This document shows, piece by piece, positions 13,541-28,500 of a stretch of DNA of 64,000 nucleotides. Source of the stretch: Patiria miniata (lineage: Eukaryota > Echinodermata > Asteroidea > Valvatida > Asterinidae). The notes below the pieces were generated by a model. It saw only the letters and a list, made by a program, of their open reading frames with translations, was not told the origin of the DNA and searched no databases. The stretch spans positions 19,345,162 to 19,409,161 of the forward strand of contig NW_024037072.1 in NCBI RefSeq assembly GCF_015706575.1, read 5' to 3'. Every line of letters begins with the position of its first letter. Within the stretch, counting starts at the first letter, position 1. The translations under genes and the position numbers were made by a program.

Positions 13541-16500
13541 GGGTCGATTTCAGTAGTTCCTTTTTCTTTCAGATGAGTGGACGAACATGCTCTTTTAATC
13601 AAATGTGATTGCTTTTGAAGCAAAACATATTTAATGGTAGGTAGAGTGGCATTAACGACGTCTGCACTATAGTTAGCACGAGGTCCTGGGTTTCAGTCCT
13701 GCCCGAGTAAGCTTGTGTTTTTTTTCTCCCTCAAGCACTCAGAAAACACCGAGTATGCAATATTTATACAAATACGTCGGTAAAGGGCAATTGAAATTTC
13801 AAGGTTCTGATAGGGCCTATGGACAATGCGTCATTATCTGTCGAGAAAAGTCAATTTTCTTGAAACCTCGACTCTCTCTCAATCAGAGCATTCATTTAAA
13901 CTCGTTGAGTCTCATTACTAATGAAAAAAAATACATTAAATGATCTTGATCAGGAACAGGCGCAAAGTGATTCCCCTGGATTTGTTTTATCGTTCGAACT
14001 CATAACGATGGAGCAAAAGATGAGTCATTATAGTCTTGATGGACATTTCAATTAGGCACGGTTTTTCCTTCGCCGACGTAACTTTACATAACTGCATACT
14101 CTTAAAATTTTGCGCCGGTGAAACATAAAATCAAGTTAATGTATTATTATAGTTTGTTTTAGATTATGTGTTTTAAACTGAACACGTTACGATGCATACA
14201 ATTTGTAAACACCAAAGACACGGACAGGGAAGAATTAGATATAGACTGCTTCCTGACCTCCGCGATGGATTTGCGGACTTTTCGGCCAGACTTCCGACAT
14301 GTCCCCGACTCTTTCATGAATCAGACTAGTAACCCAATCCTCTCAAAGTACACAACTCTGAGAAAGCGATAAAAGTCACGACCACACTCAAATCAAACCT
14401 ATTTGATTGCGGTGTGTTTTACGGGCGTGTGGACTGGTAAATAAGACCTTTTTTTTTCCATTCTTCGCACTGACACTTCTCGACTGATGATTAACTGGTG
14501 GGGTTTTCTTTAAGTAAACCCCCGTCCCAGTCCGGGGCGTTATCTGGGCTGATGCGCTTTTCTTTTTTATTTTCCAGAATTCGTTAAAGCATCAACGCCG
14601 CCATTATAATTTGTCCAGCCCGCCACGACGGGAGCGTGAAATAAATGCATTGTTTACGTTGGGGGCTATCCCCAAACGGGGCACTTGGCTAGTGCCCGCC
14701 CCACTTGTCAAAACGGGTGAACACAAGTATAAAACAACAGTCGGGTTTGTTTTTCTCCATGGAAAGCGGTGGAAAAAAAATTTGGTACCTAAAAGAAGTC
14801 TGATAAGCAATATTTTTTTTAAAATCTTTAAAATCCTGTCACTTATAATTTGCGTTCCATCAAATACTATAAACGTCTCGTGAATTGTAAGTGATCGACT
14901 CGTTTTAAACGGCGTCCAAACAGACGAAATGTAACCCCCAAATAAAAAGAACAAAGAAAAAACGCGGTCAAATTAGAATGCATAATCCGCCAAAACAAAT
15001 ATGCCAAGTTGGCTAAAATTTGGTGTGACTTCAGCATTCGTCTTTTTTAGTAATGACGAATGGCCAAATTCTACAGTGTATAATTGTAACTCCCTTGATT
15101 TATTTTACTGCTTCCGATGTATGTGACGAAGAGAGACAAGGCGGCCACAGCTCACCGAATCCTTTAAAATTTTAAGACATAAACTGAACTCTCCCCACAA
15201 ATAAAACACATCCTCTCAGTGCGATGGCGATTGAAGCCAAGCGCAGTAGAGCGACTGGCTACACTAAATCATTGGGGCGATAACATACATCTCTATTGCA
15301 CTCCAGTTCACAGTCATTATTTCACGTTGATATACTGTCAGCGGCCATGCTGGCTAAAAACTGAGAATCGAAAGTCACAAGCAAAAATGGTCAGATTTAT
15401 TGGGTTTGATTTCTGACAACTTGCCTTGCTGTTTCGTCGTTTATGGGCGGTTTGTAGTCTTGCGGTTCGTTACAGCTTATATAATTCCAGGAGTTCACAA
15501 ACTGACGTGTAGGTCTAACGTGTTCATTCTTAGTAGTATTGCGCTGCTAAAAGAACAAATTTTAAGACAAAACAAATCCACCTCACTAACTGCCGAATAA
15601 AGCATCGGATTTTGGAGCCTCAATAAAGTTTCATTGCTCTATTGTTATGATAATTAACAATCAGGTGTCTGTGATGGCTGAACTTCCACAGGGCACACTT
15701 TCAGTATGTGAGGTCAGGGTAATTGGATGTATTTAGCACTCCATGCTTTAAGTATACTAAATTTACGTTTAAAATGCGCCAGTTGTTTCAAATTTAGGAT
15801 TAGCTTGCCTGAACGAAACTGAAAACGAGCGTTGCCAATTCATTCGATGGGTCTTCGATTTCGATCGAATGAGCTTTAATTTTGCAATGGTTGAAGAAGA
15901 CAAAATAACGCCCTTTCTATTATCATTATTATATTATAATACAGCTTTTATTTTAAGCGGTTGTTTTTTACAGGTTTGAGCTTTTTTTTCTGCCCGAACA
16001 CAGTCATGCTCGGTTTGACTGGACGGCAAACAGTCGTCGAGGCGACCCCCGATACCAGGCAGTAAAATGTAAATATGTACAGACGATCGGCCCATGGTTT
16101 ACATTGCGGCAAGTGATATACGACACATCAAACACAATCACTGCTAGCTGTTAATTAAATCATACAGTCAGGGTGATTAACTTCAGAAAAAAAACAGCTA
16201 ACGTGTTGCAACCATAACGACAATCCCCGAATTTATGCAGCATGACTGTCACCTTTTCAGACAATGCCAAAATAAGCAAAAGTTCTGGGTCGTATTTTTT
16301 TGTGACATTTGCGTGGATTTTGCTGTCTTGAAAGGCGACTCTCAGTGTAACAATCTAGATACTAAACAATGATACCAAACTTGCAGTTTACAATGTAGCA
16401 TAATGTAGTATTTTAAAAATGTTAACATGTCTTTACACCGAAAAAGGTGATGAAACAAAGGTTAGGAGATGTTAATCCATTAGGTATACCAGTCTTATCA

Positions 16501-19222
16501 GCCAATTGATAATTATTTAAATTGAAATTACCTCACTTGTTTATAATTCGAGTAATTAGGAACAAGTTCACCTATGTTGGGCAACTTGATCAACAAATGC
16601 CCATCTTAGGAAAGGGGCGGAGTGGGTTAACACTGTTACCAGAGAGATTTCTGCAAATATGTTTAAAGCTATATACACATTAGGTCTGCTAAACAATTTA
16701 AGCAAAATAAATATTCTAATTTCGTATAAACGATAGATTCATATTTAAATCCAGTTGTCAAAAATACGGTTTCCATGTGACTCTTTATCTTCGTATGCTT
16801 CTCTGAGTACTCTCAACTCATATTGACAAAACATTGCATTCTGCTTACTGCGTTTATGTCTTTAGGGTATACTGATAGTGTCTTCATTAAACGTATTCAT
16901 TGTGCAGGATCTATATACTTCTGGAAATTTCAAATATATTTCTGCATGGCTGGAGACCCGTACCCTTCAGCATGAACTAATGTCCATGATGACCATGATG
17001 CAAGTTTAAAATAGGTGTATGAGAACATTGGCTGTCGACTATGTACAGTTTAATGTGTACGTGCGACAAATGCGAACAATTATTTCGAAATTTAACATGA
17101 CATATGGGGTGAAGGAACCTAAAACTGAGTTTTTAAAAACTGACTTTACGTTATGTGTTCTTGCAGACTAACGCAAACTAATGTGATCGGTGGCTGCTTA
17201 TGTGCATATCTGTATGCCTGAACGCCACGTCGCGGATAAGTAAATTACGTTGGGGTACACGACCAACAAAGTCTTTCCGTGCAACGGTGCAAGTCACTCG
17301 AAATTCACGAGGAAATCGGATAATGATATTCACAGCTTTGTTTTCTTTTTGGATTTTGGTTGACTGTGGTCGGGCACCTAGGCTTGGTCTGAGCTCAAGA
17401 GAGTTTTAAGGATGAACTTGATAAAGTTACCAACATAAATGAGGGTCACTGCTGATGTAATCACATTCACTTTCCTTTGCAACTCTTCTTGATCAACAGA
17501 TAACCAAATTAATGTGACGGTCTTAATGAACGGGAAAAAATGATAGCAAAATACTCACTAAGAGAAAATATAACAGCATTTTGCGAAAGTCAGAAGATTT
17601 TCCACGTATTTTTTTGGATTTATTTTGTCATACTGAGTGATCTTTACGGTCGAGATATCCGTGGATCAACTTAACAACATTTTTCATCTGGAATATTTCA
17701 TAGCAAATAGAGAACACGCTTTGTCGGAGGCACACGGCTCTCGCTCTGCGTAAGCCACAATAATAGCAAACCCAAGTACTCTTTTCGGGAGTTGGAATTC
17801 TCGTAAAAAATATCTTTGAGCAAACAATATTTTGCCGGCTCGGGGCGCTTCCAACGGTCAACGATTAGAAAGTCACGATCTAAGTGGTTTTAAGGGACAA
17901 TTAAAATGTACAAACACGGATCATTTAGTCGTTGGCATCGGGCCGGAGGGGGTTTTACGGGGATCTAGGCGGCAACTTCATAGGGACGTGGCCGGACATT
18001 TTTGACGGAAACATCCCCTCGACTTGGAATAACAGCGACCATAAAAAACCAAAGCCGTATACCGCAGTGACGGGATGTGTGGTCCGGTGTTGAGAGTGCC
18101 TTGGTGAAGAAACCCAGGCGGGGTGAGTGGCGTAAAATCCCCCGGTACGAGTTCTCTTCACCTGCTAACAATATGCAAACCAAACTTTGCTATTCGATTT
18201 CCTCGGGTTATTATTTGCTTGAATGTCATCACACAAAAAGTCATCAGAGAAATTTCACGAGATGATGTTACTTGTGTGACATCCCGGAGGCGTGGAAAGT
18301 AAATTACAAGCCCTTTTGGAAGCGATTGTTTGCCCGACATTGAAATGGATTCACTTTTGTTTTCTGACACCGAAAGCGACAACTTTACGAGGTGTTTCAC
18401 AGACGATCTCAAATCGGACTTCACACCGCGTGTTTACAGAAGCAGACAGCATGTGCCAAATTCCAACAAGCGTCGAAAAGAAATTCCCCGATTGCACTAA
18501 AAACGAATCTTCGTATGATATTCTTCACGATAACTTTTATGCCCAATGAAAACCTGGATGATTGGATTTTAACGATACTGTTTGTTATGCGCGCGAGTTT
18601 AACGGCTTTTTGTGTGTGTCGGGTGTTTTTTCCCGTGTTTTATAGACGGCGGTTTACGGTGATGTTTCAGCCCCGGATTGCAGGCTGTGAAGACATTAAT
18701 GAGATCGATTAAAACCCCGTTGATACAAGAAGACTGTCAGCATTTATCTAGAGGTTCCTGGTTGCAGGTGTTGTCAGAGATGCTCCTTTGCTGGTTTTAC
18801 CGAGAGGGTTCAAGGGGAGTGATTGCGAACACAGTACATCACACTGACAGAACATTGAAAAGACGGATTTCAAATTGCCACTGAAACTGAGGGCCTCAGT
18901 GCTGTCTTTTGTTGAGAGGATTATTAAAAAACAGGAAAGGTCCTCAATTCATACAATGACTTTGCACTGTGAGCCTCGGTTTCAATTCTTATTTGAAATT
19001 CGTCTATAGGCCTTCTACCTCTGAAATCCCGCGAACAAAACTAAGACATCTGCACGCCATATTGGAAGCAAGAACGAGGCTGCATGTATATGCAAAACAA
19101 ATACCCTTGGGCATGGCTGGTCTACAACGTAAGAACCCATTCAAATTGGATGAAGATTGCCCCACCTCACCCCCGTTCAGCCGCTGACTAATGTTATGAT
19201 ACTTCAAAATTGGCCCAAAATA
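13541..19222. other. Gene-poor spacer
   Basis: AT-rich sequence without a recognisable gene. A tRNA-like B-box fragment lies near 13668-13700. The GC content rises modestly near 14500-14720 and 17940-18160. No known protein family was recognised in any open frame. Confidence 0.4.
13640..13705 (+). repeat. Possible tRNA-derived SINE fragment
   Basis: The string TTAGCACGAGGTCCTGGGTT and the following TCAGTCC resemble the anticodon-to-T-arm part of a tRNA, with a degenerate B box. The 5' half cannot be folded into a tRNA and no tail or target duplication is visible. This is a weak call. Confidence 0.25.
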
Positions 19223-19700
19223 TTGGTTTTCCCGGCTATTTTAAAACATTTTTTTCATTCAAATTCACCAACTCTAACAATCAATTTCGCCCGAGAAAAA
19301 TTTCACACGCTTTTACCAAAACTATTAGTCATTTACCATTCAATTTTAAAGTGTGGTCAACCTTTTTAGTCACCGGGTCGAGAATATTCGTCAATACAGA
19401 TCAAATTCGTCTAAGCTGTTGCCGAATGGCAGCATTCAGTGATCGAATTCGTCTTATATAAATCAATTAGACGAATTTGATTTCTGAATAACAAGGTTTG
19501 GCGTAGACGAGACGAAATCGAATACTCCGGGACGAAAACGTGTGTTCAACGTTTGAATTTGCTGGAACTGAATTTGAAATTGTCTGAAAAAAGACGAAAT
19601 TAAACATGGGAAGTGCACTAAATCGATATTGATGGACGAATTTCAATATTAGAAACGGTGAATTCGAATGATAAACGTTTTAAAATAGCCGGGAAACCTA
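19223..19700. mobile_element. MITE with 45-bp inverted ends and oriented subterminal repeats
   Basis: The left end GGTTTTCCCGGCTATTTTAA (from 19225) is mirrored at the right by TTTTAAAATAGCCGGGAAAC (ending 19698). Similarity between the arms continues for about 45 bp. Inside, the word ATTCGTC occurs three times on the plus strand (about 19385-19452). GACGAA, its reverse complement, then occurs about five times (about 19470-19640), giving a symmetric set of subterminal motifs. TA may flank both outer ends, though this is less certain. No coding capacity is visible. Confidence 0.75.
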
Positions 19701-22700
19701 TAATAAATGAAATACCAAAGGAAGTTCCTAAATTTATTCTCAAATTACCTTAGAATGCAGAAGAAAGCATAGTAGATTTCAAAATGTTCGGGAGGGCATG
19801 CCCCGGCCCACCTAGCAAAGCATTCCTTCGGCACGCCTTCCCTCAACCCCCCCCCCCCCCCCCCCCTAACAACCCCCCCCCCCGGTTCCTCAAAGCTAGA
19901 TCCACCTCTGACATGCCACCTCAATTTCGTTCCATTCGTGATGAGGGGCCCGGCAGAAAATGTCGCATGGTTTTGTTTTTAACTAGCCCCTCAACCCCAA
20001 GTTCTGATCTTCAAAATACAATCACCAATTCGGCAACAATAATTGTTGTAAAGTATTCTTCAATCGTACCTGGCTATACCTTTCGTGTTGCTCCATAATT
20101 AGCCTGGTTGGTTGTAAGAACCTTTTAGTACAGTCTCGAACAATGCCACACAAAACACGATAATAGTGCATCCGGCGTGGAAATTCAACGCAGCCAGATT
20201 TTGCAATTGCATGGTACAATAAAAGCCGAAAATTCAAAGCGGTGCCCAATAAAGTTACCCAATGTGTACACATTACACGAATTAGCTAAATTTCAATTGA
20301 GTTCATTTCTCTCCCTGCAAGTGATTTGCAAAATACGGTAGCAGTTCTTCCTTGACAGACAAGTTAATAAGTGGCCAACTAAACCTACAAACGATGGGCG
20401 GTGAAATCGATTTCAGCATCCCCAAGTGATTTGTGTTGTGTCACTGCCGGCTAATCCTCCTATTAAAAGGCGTTAGCCCTAACGCCTGAGCATCGATCGA
20501 TGGTACGAGCGTAAAGTGATACAACCCACTACCGAGGCACGTTCACGCGTTGTCTTTTGTGTAAGTGACACCTTAATTAAAGGGGTTTTTGCGGGATTAC
20601 CGTTGCAAAAAAAAGCAAAATCGAAGACCGTCAAAATGGCCCAGGTGTCATCTTAAATTATGGAGTTGTGTCTTCCAACCTCGAGTATCTAGAGTGGGTT
20701 TGCTTTAGCATTTTATCCACGCAACCGTTCTTCCGCGCTATCAATATACAGTCATTTTGGTACACATGAATCCAACGTAGAGGGAACTTTTCTTCCCTGA
20801 TGATGTATAATGCACTTTAGATTTAGGGACGAAGTTGAAGGTAGGTGCATGATCAAGGGTGGGCAAATGAAGCTTATTAGTTCGAGATCCTAAATCTGCC
20901 GGCAATTTCCACTACCGGCTGCAGAGCTGGTTAATACGAAAGCCAGTTATACATTTAACTGTACAAGATCCACTGCATTCAATCATCTTCAATGCGTGTC
21001 TTTATAAAAAAAAAAATTCCTTGGATAGGTTAGAAAGTATCAACGTGGACTGCGAAGGTTCGCGTCAGAATTCAAATCCGTGTTACATTTTTTTAAGAAG
21101 TCTCTCAAGAAGTTGCATTCTTGGCGCATTTTGTATGCTGCATTTATGTACCTAATTATGTCAGCGACATATTCGGTTCCGTCTGTCAATCTATCATTTC
21201 TTCAGGGAGTGAAATACTCAGACACATGATCCTAATAACCGTAAGAGATTGCACATATTACAAGCATAACATTTTTTTTGGTCAAGGTGTCGGGGACAAA
21301 CAAAGCATAACGCCCCTATGGCAGGTCATACCCCCAGCCCCAGGCCGGCCTGAACACGTGTGCGCGCGGTTTGGGGAACAATTCAAATACGAGCGACCCC
21401 CTTTTTGGAAATCCAAACAATTGAGTTTTCCTTATACATGTATACACTTGTGTAAATTACGGTGGTGGACTACAATAGACGAGAAGGAACTGAAATTTAA
21501 GTCGCTGAATCCCCGAATAAGTTTTGTATCGGCGATTTTCCGACGGATGTTTCGTGCTTCATTTGCATGCCTTTCAAGAATCTGACTTAAGTTTATTTTG
21601 TCTCTCACAGTGCCGACACCAAAAATCTCAAATTAAGATTTTTAGTGTTGAAAGCCAGTAGCCATCACGCTTGGAAATTCCAGTAATATCTTTCGTAATA
21701 CATACACTAGACAATAACATGGCCAACTTTACATCGACGGTGCAATGTTTGGTACAAATCTCTTCGACAATTTCGACGAGGGCAGTGTTCTTCTCTCAAA
21801 GTTGTACCAAAACCGAACCAAAACGAGATGCTATGAAACAATCCGTTAAATATACAACACGAGTTATACCAAAGAGTGTTATTTTCAGGGCCAAACGTAA
21901 ATTTAAATCAAATGCCCAGAAACTAGCTGGATTTATGTGCAGACGCTTCAGTAATATTACACTAAATTTGAAATCTATAAAAACAAAGATATCCTTTTTC
22001 TGCCTGTCAATTCTTTACAAATGAAGAGAATATCTTAAAAGATCCTACACAATAATAACAACATTTAATATGGACTTCAAACATTGCAAAAGGTAACAGA
22101 AATACTTCATCAGTCGTGTTTGACGGAAACCAGAGTTGAGATACATGAAAGAGCCGCCTGTCATTTTTGCTGCGTGATTTTGACTGCTCAGCTTCGGCCG
22201 ATTCTCAGCCGTTGTTCAACTTTCTTTTCTTCTTTTTCTTCTTACCTGATCGATAAGATTGTCACTCTTCCTTAACACTGGAGGTGTGACCCAGGGCCAG
22301 CCTTATTTACAAAGGAGAACAGCCCAACAATTGGGCAACGTGTGAAACTAGTAATTGGTTTTCACCTGCCTAAATAAATACCAATGAAGGGGGTGAATAG
22401 GGGCTTCCGAGCGGATACAGTGGGGTGTAAATTGGGGGTGTGGACGGCGCGGCTAAATGACGAAGTTGCTGGTCGTCTTACTGGGATAGGATCGGACAGA
22501 AGATTCTGGGTTATTTGGGGGAGCTAAAAATTCGTGGGTTAGGTATACTTAGGAAAAGATGAATAATTACCTTTTTAAAGTAGTTTCAACGATATCTTCC
22601 TAAATATTGTACTTTTTAATATATATTCTCGACATTTAGCTTCATAAAATATTCGCTTGGTTGGTGCTATTTTATCAATCAGGAGATATTCAATGTTTTT

Positions 22701-25472
22701 ATTGTGTTAAATGACACATTCAGTGTTAAATGAGATAGGTTTTCAAAAATAGCTACGTAAGTGGTTTGAAATTTCATTCTCTGAAAAAACAAGCTTTGCT
22801 CCTAAAAAATATTGTAGATTCATTGAGAAGGTTGTGAAGATGACAACGAGTGTTCGTATGGTATTCTGTAAAAAGATAACCTGTAATCTATGTACTTTTA
22901 ATTCAAAGGTTCAGGAAACTGTAAGCTAAAATTTCGAGTTTGAAAGTCAGAGAAATACATTTAGTTGCATCTTTGAATGGGAATAAAAGTAGGCCTTGTT
23001 GAGTAAACATGGTGTGATCTTTGCTCAGTCTGTACGTAAAGTGCTTTGCCTCCGAAGACGGCTAAGAATCGAGTCTGGTTCACTATTGATACAAAGGTTG
23101 TAGCACGAGTACGATGTGTCTGATTCGCTCCCTGAAGCACGTACTGAAGACAGGTTAAATCAGCAGTCTTTTGTTGGTTTTCAATTCTCGCCAATATTTG
23201 ATTTCCAGCCGCTATCGGAAAACCAACATTTGACTCATCTGGCCGATCTATAGAAGGGAAAGTGCTTCTGACCCGGGCTCAGTGGAAATAGTGGAAGGAC
23301 AGATAAGGACTGACAAAAAGAAACGATTTGTGTTCGTACCAAACAGAAGGGCCGGTTAGCTGTGTTGATTCTAAATAAACCAATCTCCCAAGAGAATGGG
23401 TGACATTCGGACAGATAATGGCCAAAACAAGCTTTATTTCCTGTGATTAATTCTGTCAATTCCTGGTGGAAATTGCGGCCTTAGCGGTGACCTGCAACGA
23501 TCGGGAGGGATTTTTTTGTCCGTGTCATGCCCGAGCGACCATGCAACAACGGACTGCCGGAGATGAGAGCCACATGCCCCGGTGAAGTGGCTCGAGAGAA
23601 TCAGGTGTACCGACGCACGCACGCCCGCACACCTCAGGAAGTGGGAATTGATAGAAACTGCTCTCGTCGTTTTACTCGACATCAGGCTGGGTTCGATCAG
23701 CAGATGTTTTTCGCGCGCGGGAACACAAAACAACTGCCGAGAAACTTGTTGTGTCTTTTGTTGTCCTTCTCTCCGCGTGTAAACAAGACAACCTGAGGGC
23801 ACACATGGCCTTGGTGAGGGCAGTTATACAAGCTTCTCCTCTGTTGAAAAAAGTTATCAAAATATCAACGAAGACCTTCCCATTGTCCTTCATACGGCCT
23901 TTCATTCACATCGCCATCTCTCGATCATATTAAAACACAAGTAACACAGTGCGCAAAGTAAGATAACAATCTTAACGGAAAATGGACAGTCAGACAATAA
24001 AACGTTTTGGTCTTCAAATTGCACTTGATCGCCAAAGTGGATCCAAAACAAGAATTTATTGAGGATGCCGAAGCAATTGTAAGTAGTCCCTTGTCCGACC
24101 CACTGACGTGCAAAGAGTCCAAAGTACATTACAAGAGAAACCAATATCTCCTTCGAACATGCATCCGAAACAAACTTACGTTGTCGCATTGTGAACATCC
24201 TTGAACGTGGAAGCGTTTTACCAAGGTACAATTATATGGGTTTTCTCTCAGAAGGGCCTCGAGAAACCGGCCATGAAATAACAGTGACGTGCGGTATTTT
24301 TCCTCGCTTCCATGTCCAAAGGATTTGTGCTTAAACTCTAAATGTGTATTTGGACATTCTGACAATATTATAGGGACAGTGACGTCACTGGTCGACTTGT
24401 CACTTTTTTGTGTATCGTAAATCGAGTGGCTATAGCGTAAATGAATATGTTGATAACTGCATTTAAACTAATTCCATGCGTTTTGAGATTCAAATTTATC
24501 TCTTATTAATAAATATCGTGCAAATGTCAACAACCGTAAACAAGAAGCACTAAGGACTGAGGAGGAATATGATTTGAAACAAGTGAAAATTAGTTCCATC
24601 TGCCTGAGCTTAGAAGAGGAATTGAAATCAAGGGCCCGATGTTTATAGAATTAGGACACATCGATAATGGTACACTTCGCAAATCTGACGTGTCGGCATG
24701 GTTTTTTTTTCCGGAGTGATTTCCATGGAAACCAGAGGAATCAAGGTGAACCGTTTCTGACAGGTGGGCAGGGTGTAGGGAACAGATACCATGGGACTCG
24801 GAAAGACCCTAACAGCGAGCAATAAAACTCCAATCACAGGGCCATTTCACCTTGTTACCCCCTCCACCACCCTTGCTACACTTCGGGGGACAAAAAACAG
24901 ACTCAATTTTGGGCAAACCTTCTTGCCAATTCCCCTCTCGGCAAGAGGTGTCCCAACTCATTTTTATTTTATTTTTTGTTCCAATCTGGCGGCTTGAGTT
25001 GCCTAAATTTGCTACATGTATACTGTGGACACTGTTAAACATTCTCTCGGCAAACGGGTCTGGGTGAAAGGGAGTCCGGGGCGGCCCAGCGGGAGTGGGC
25101 CGCTCCGGAAAATTGGCCGTAAATTTGTTGCCGTGTCTTGTCTCGGGTCTCGTGTTGATTCTCCGGGCTAGTCCGAGGGGTGGTCTGCCGTACTCTGTCG
25201 TCACACGCGATGGGCTGTGTTTGCCAAGTCCTTTTCTGATGTTGGCCCGTTTAAGAAACAGTTTCAAAGTTGTGCGTGTTATTGCTACTGTTTGATTATA
25301 TATTTTTGTACATGTATTTCCAATATTAGAATTACAAAAGAGCGATTATGGCATACCAGCAAAAACGTATAGTTTTGGCATGACGACATTGTATCCGTTA
25401 TGTTGCAATACACTTGACAAGTACTGAGTTATTGCACAACGCTTGGTCATACAGTGCATGTCTTGCATAGTT

Positions 25473-25564
25473 TAGGTTGGTTTATAGTTTGGTTCTATTT
25501 AGTTAGATTGGTCAGTTGGTGTGTTCGTTGGTCGTTTCGTCGGTTTGTTGGTTGTTCGGTTGGC
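25473..25564 (+). repeat. Degenerate GTTGGT-type simple repeat
   Basis: About 90 bases built almost only of G and T, with repeated GTTGGT, GTTCGTTGG and GGTTTG words. It is a degraded microsatellite. Confidence 0.6.
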
Positions 25565-28500
25565 ATGTAAGTCACTGAGGGGTCCTATTAACTGGTTTAC
25601 TGTCTTGCTGCCAGTTGTTAAGTATTTAAGTCACTTTTCTAACAGAAGGGCCTTAAATCGTGATAGTGTCTGATCATGGTCTGATTAACAAAAGGTTACC
25701 AGTAAAAGCGTGAATTTTTCTCCTCTAAAATATGGTTTCTATTTGGCCTAAGCCACTTCAGAATGAGTGAGTTTAGGCTATATATCTTTAATAAACAGAT
25801 TAAAAATCATGCGTGTTGTCGATCAAATATAGCCCCGGCCTTTGACAATTAGCGCAGCTAACATTGATTTTGCAAATGCAAGCAGCATATATTTGTCCTA
25901 TTGATTGCTTCACCAAAGGTGTCACATGCAAAATACGTACTGGACACCAGCTCGGTTCATGAATACGGCCCAGTCATGTTTGATTGACACATCATTGGTG
26001 GTGTCTTCACACTTTCTAGCATCGGAAAATCCACACTCGGACTACTGGGGTCTTTTGTTGAGTTATACCTGTCAGATGGTTTAACGAAAAAAGAAAAAGA
26101 AAAATCAATGTCCACTCCCTGCCTGCGGTGATGTGATGGGACGACATCCCCGATTGGATTAGAAAAGAAAGCAAATTAAGCGGGGAGCTGGAGTGGGACG
26201 TGCGCGCACACAGCCCTGGCGACTCAGGGCGGACGAAAGCACACCTGGGCGAATTATTTGCCGTTGATGGGGAGCTTGGGAGGCAAGAAAAGAGCAACGA
26301 ACAATGCCGATTGGATTGGGTTTTTCTTAGTCGATTTAGGGGTAACGGAGTGCTTTTTTTTTCTTTCTTATTTTCTTCCTGCTATACAAACACCGTACAG
26401 TCAATTTCTTCCTTGGGGAGATTGCCGTATAAAGCCCAGCCAATAATTGCTCCCTAAGGAGAGCTAAGATGGTGCTGCATGTTTTCTCACGGGGTTTGTA
26501 TTTTAGTTTTTGCGAGTGACGTCTCAGCAAAGAATGGAGCTGCGTGTATGCAGGATTTTTTTTGAACTGTCGGTTATTTGACAGCTAGCCTGGTCGGTGG
26601 GACCACAGGAGTGGGGATTTGAGTGTTATTATCAAGCTTATTAAGTATCAATTGCAGGTCGATTATGCGAGTCACGTACGGGACTCGCGGACGGTAACTC
26701 GAGTTGACCATCCGTAAGCTAAATAACTTTCGCAGGTTGAAAAAAACCACCAGACAAAAAAAAATACGAGTTTTTTTTCAAAGATTGTGTTACAGGCTCT
26801 GTTTGCCTTCCTCATTAAGATGATGTTTGTGGGTAGTTGGTCACACCACGAGTAAAATAGCGTCTTTACATTATATGACTGCAGTCAATAGAAACCCAAT
26901 TTCGCCAACTGGAATTGGCAACTCTCTCTGAATGGTTACTGCCTATGTCAATATGTACTCTGTATCAATCAACTCTAGACTTCTTTATGCCGTTGTTATA
27001 ATTTTTCAGCCAGCGGGCCTCGGTCGAGGACGAATGATGTTTAGAAAGTTTCCTTGCGAACCCAAATAAAAACATGGCCCCGTTTGGGTCCGGCGGAAGA
27101 AAGAAAAACTTAGCCCAAACCCACACCCAAGTGCATTCTGTTGGAGTAAAAAAAATCACAAAAGGGGTGGGGAAAAAGAAAAGAAATTCATCACTAGAAA
27201 TTTATTGTCCGCTTGTTTGGTGGGACTGACCCCGGGCTTAGAGAGGTCACCCACCGGGGAGCGAAAAATCAACATGATCATCACGGTTTTGGGCAAATAT
27301 TTTGGGGAGGACTAGGAGGGACGCCCTGGCTTGTCAGAGTCTCGGGTGTGGAAGGCAGGGGGAGAAATGATAACAGCTGGCCAGTTTATAAAGAATGTCA
27401 ATAGTTACGCTAGCCTCAAAGTGCCCTTGGTCAACATTGTAAAATACTACTAGGTCAGGCCATTCATCAAAATAGATACAGTTTTTTTTAAGCTAAGGTG
27501 AGATGGAAGTAAGACCAACGATTATGTACTAACTGTGTGAACTAAATCTAGTTTTGATGAAGCATTTTTTCGAATCAAGACTTAATAGTGCAGTCACAAT
27601 GTCGAACGTTGGTGAGAACAATGTTTGGTAATGTTATCCTATACCCCACAATTAAACTTTTTGGGAAGAATTTAAACAAAAGTATTGGTCTTGATATTGT
27701 AACCGTCGTCGGTGTGAGACGTTGTCACGAAAACAAATATATCTTTCGGGTGAATCTATATACACGAATTTAGATGGGCCTAACATAAACATCTTGAGAA
27801 ACCATTTTGGGGAAGTGACTTTAGGTTTGTGGAATCGAAAGGAACACAATCGCTTCTTATCTTCAAAACCTCTCATGCAAATCATTTTTTTGGGCCCCGG
27901 ATCGTGTACCAGCTTATCTTTTGATTCACTTGATTCAAAGAAACCGAGAACGGTAAGGGGAAGTTCGGCTAATGATTTGGACTTTGTTTTATAAACTAAA
28001 ATTGATGATTATTGTTATACAAACGTGTTCGGGCTTTGTTTGCCTATGTACCAAAAAAAGTGGATCACATAAAACTGCGCGCTGTATCAACCCCCCAGGC
28101 ATCTGCAAACTAGGGACAAGTTGTTCAGTTGTGGGCCTCAAAAGTAGGTCTGTACAGCCCGTACCCAGGACACACTGCGCAGAACTCTTACTGGATATTT
28201 TTGACAGGTGAAAGATGTCGCCATTTGTACCAGTCATTTGCGGCAATTTCTCAAACTAGGAAGTCAAGAGCCGAAGACCGCTATAAAAAAAACCTAAAAA
28301 GAAAGAGGGGAAAAGGAAAACTTAAGCTCTGAGAACGCCACCGGCGGCCCGTGAAATACGCGCTGCCGAGAACATAATGAGGTGTGAAGGGGTTGTCCGG
28401 GGTCGCACCCATTGAAAAACGACCGATTAAAATCGGTAAATCAAAAAATTGCAGTTAAATATGGCCCCGGGGGAAAGGGCCATTGATCGCGAGTTTTTAG

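Noticed and set aside
21121-21585. 154-codon plus-strand open frame as a gene
   Set aside because: It has no recognised family and lacks a credible ATG start or splice support.
24809-25267. 152-codon minus-strand open frame in a GC-rich patch
   Set aside because: GC-rich DNA lowers stop frequency; overlapping frames are open on the other strand and no domain is seen.
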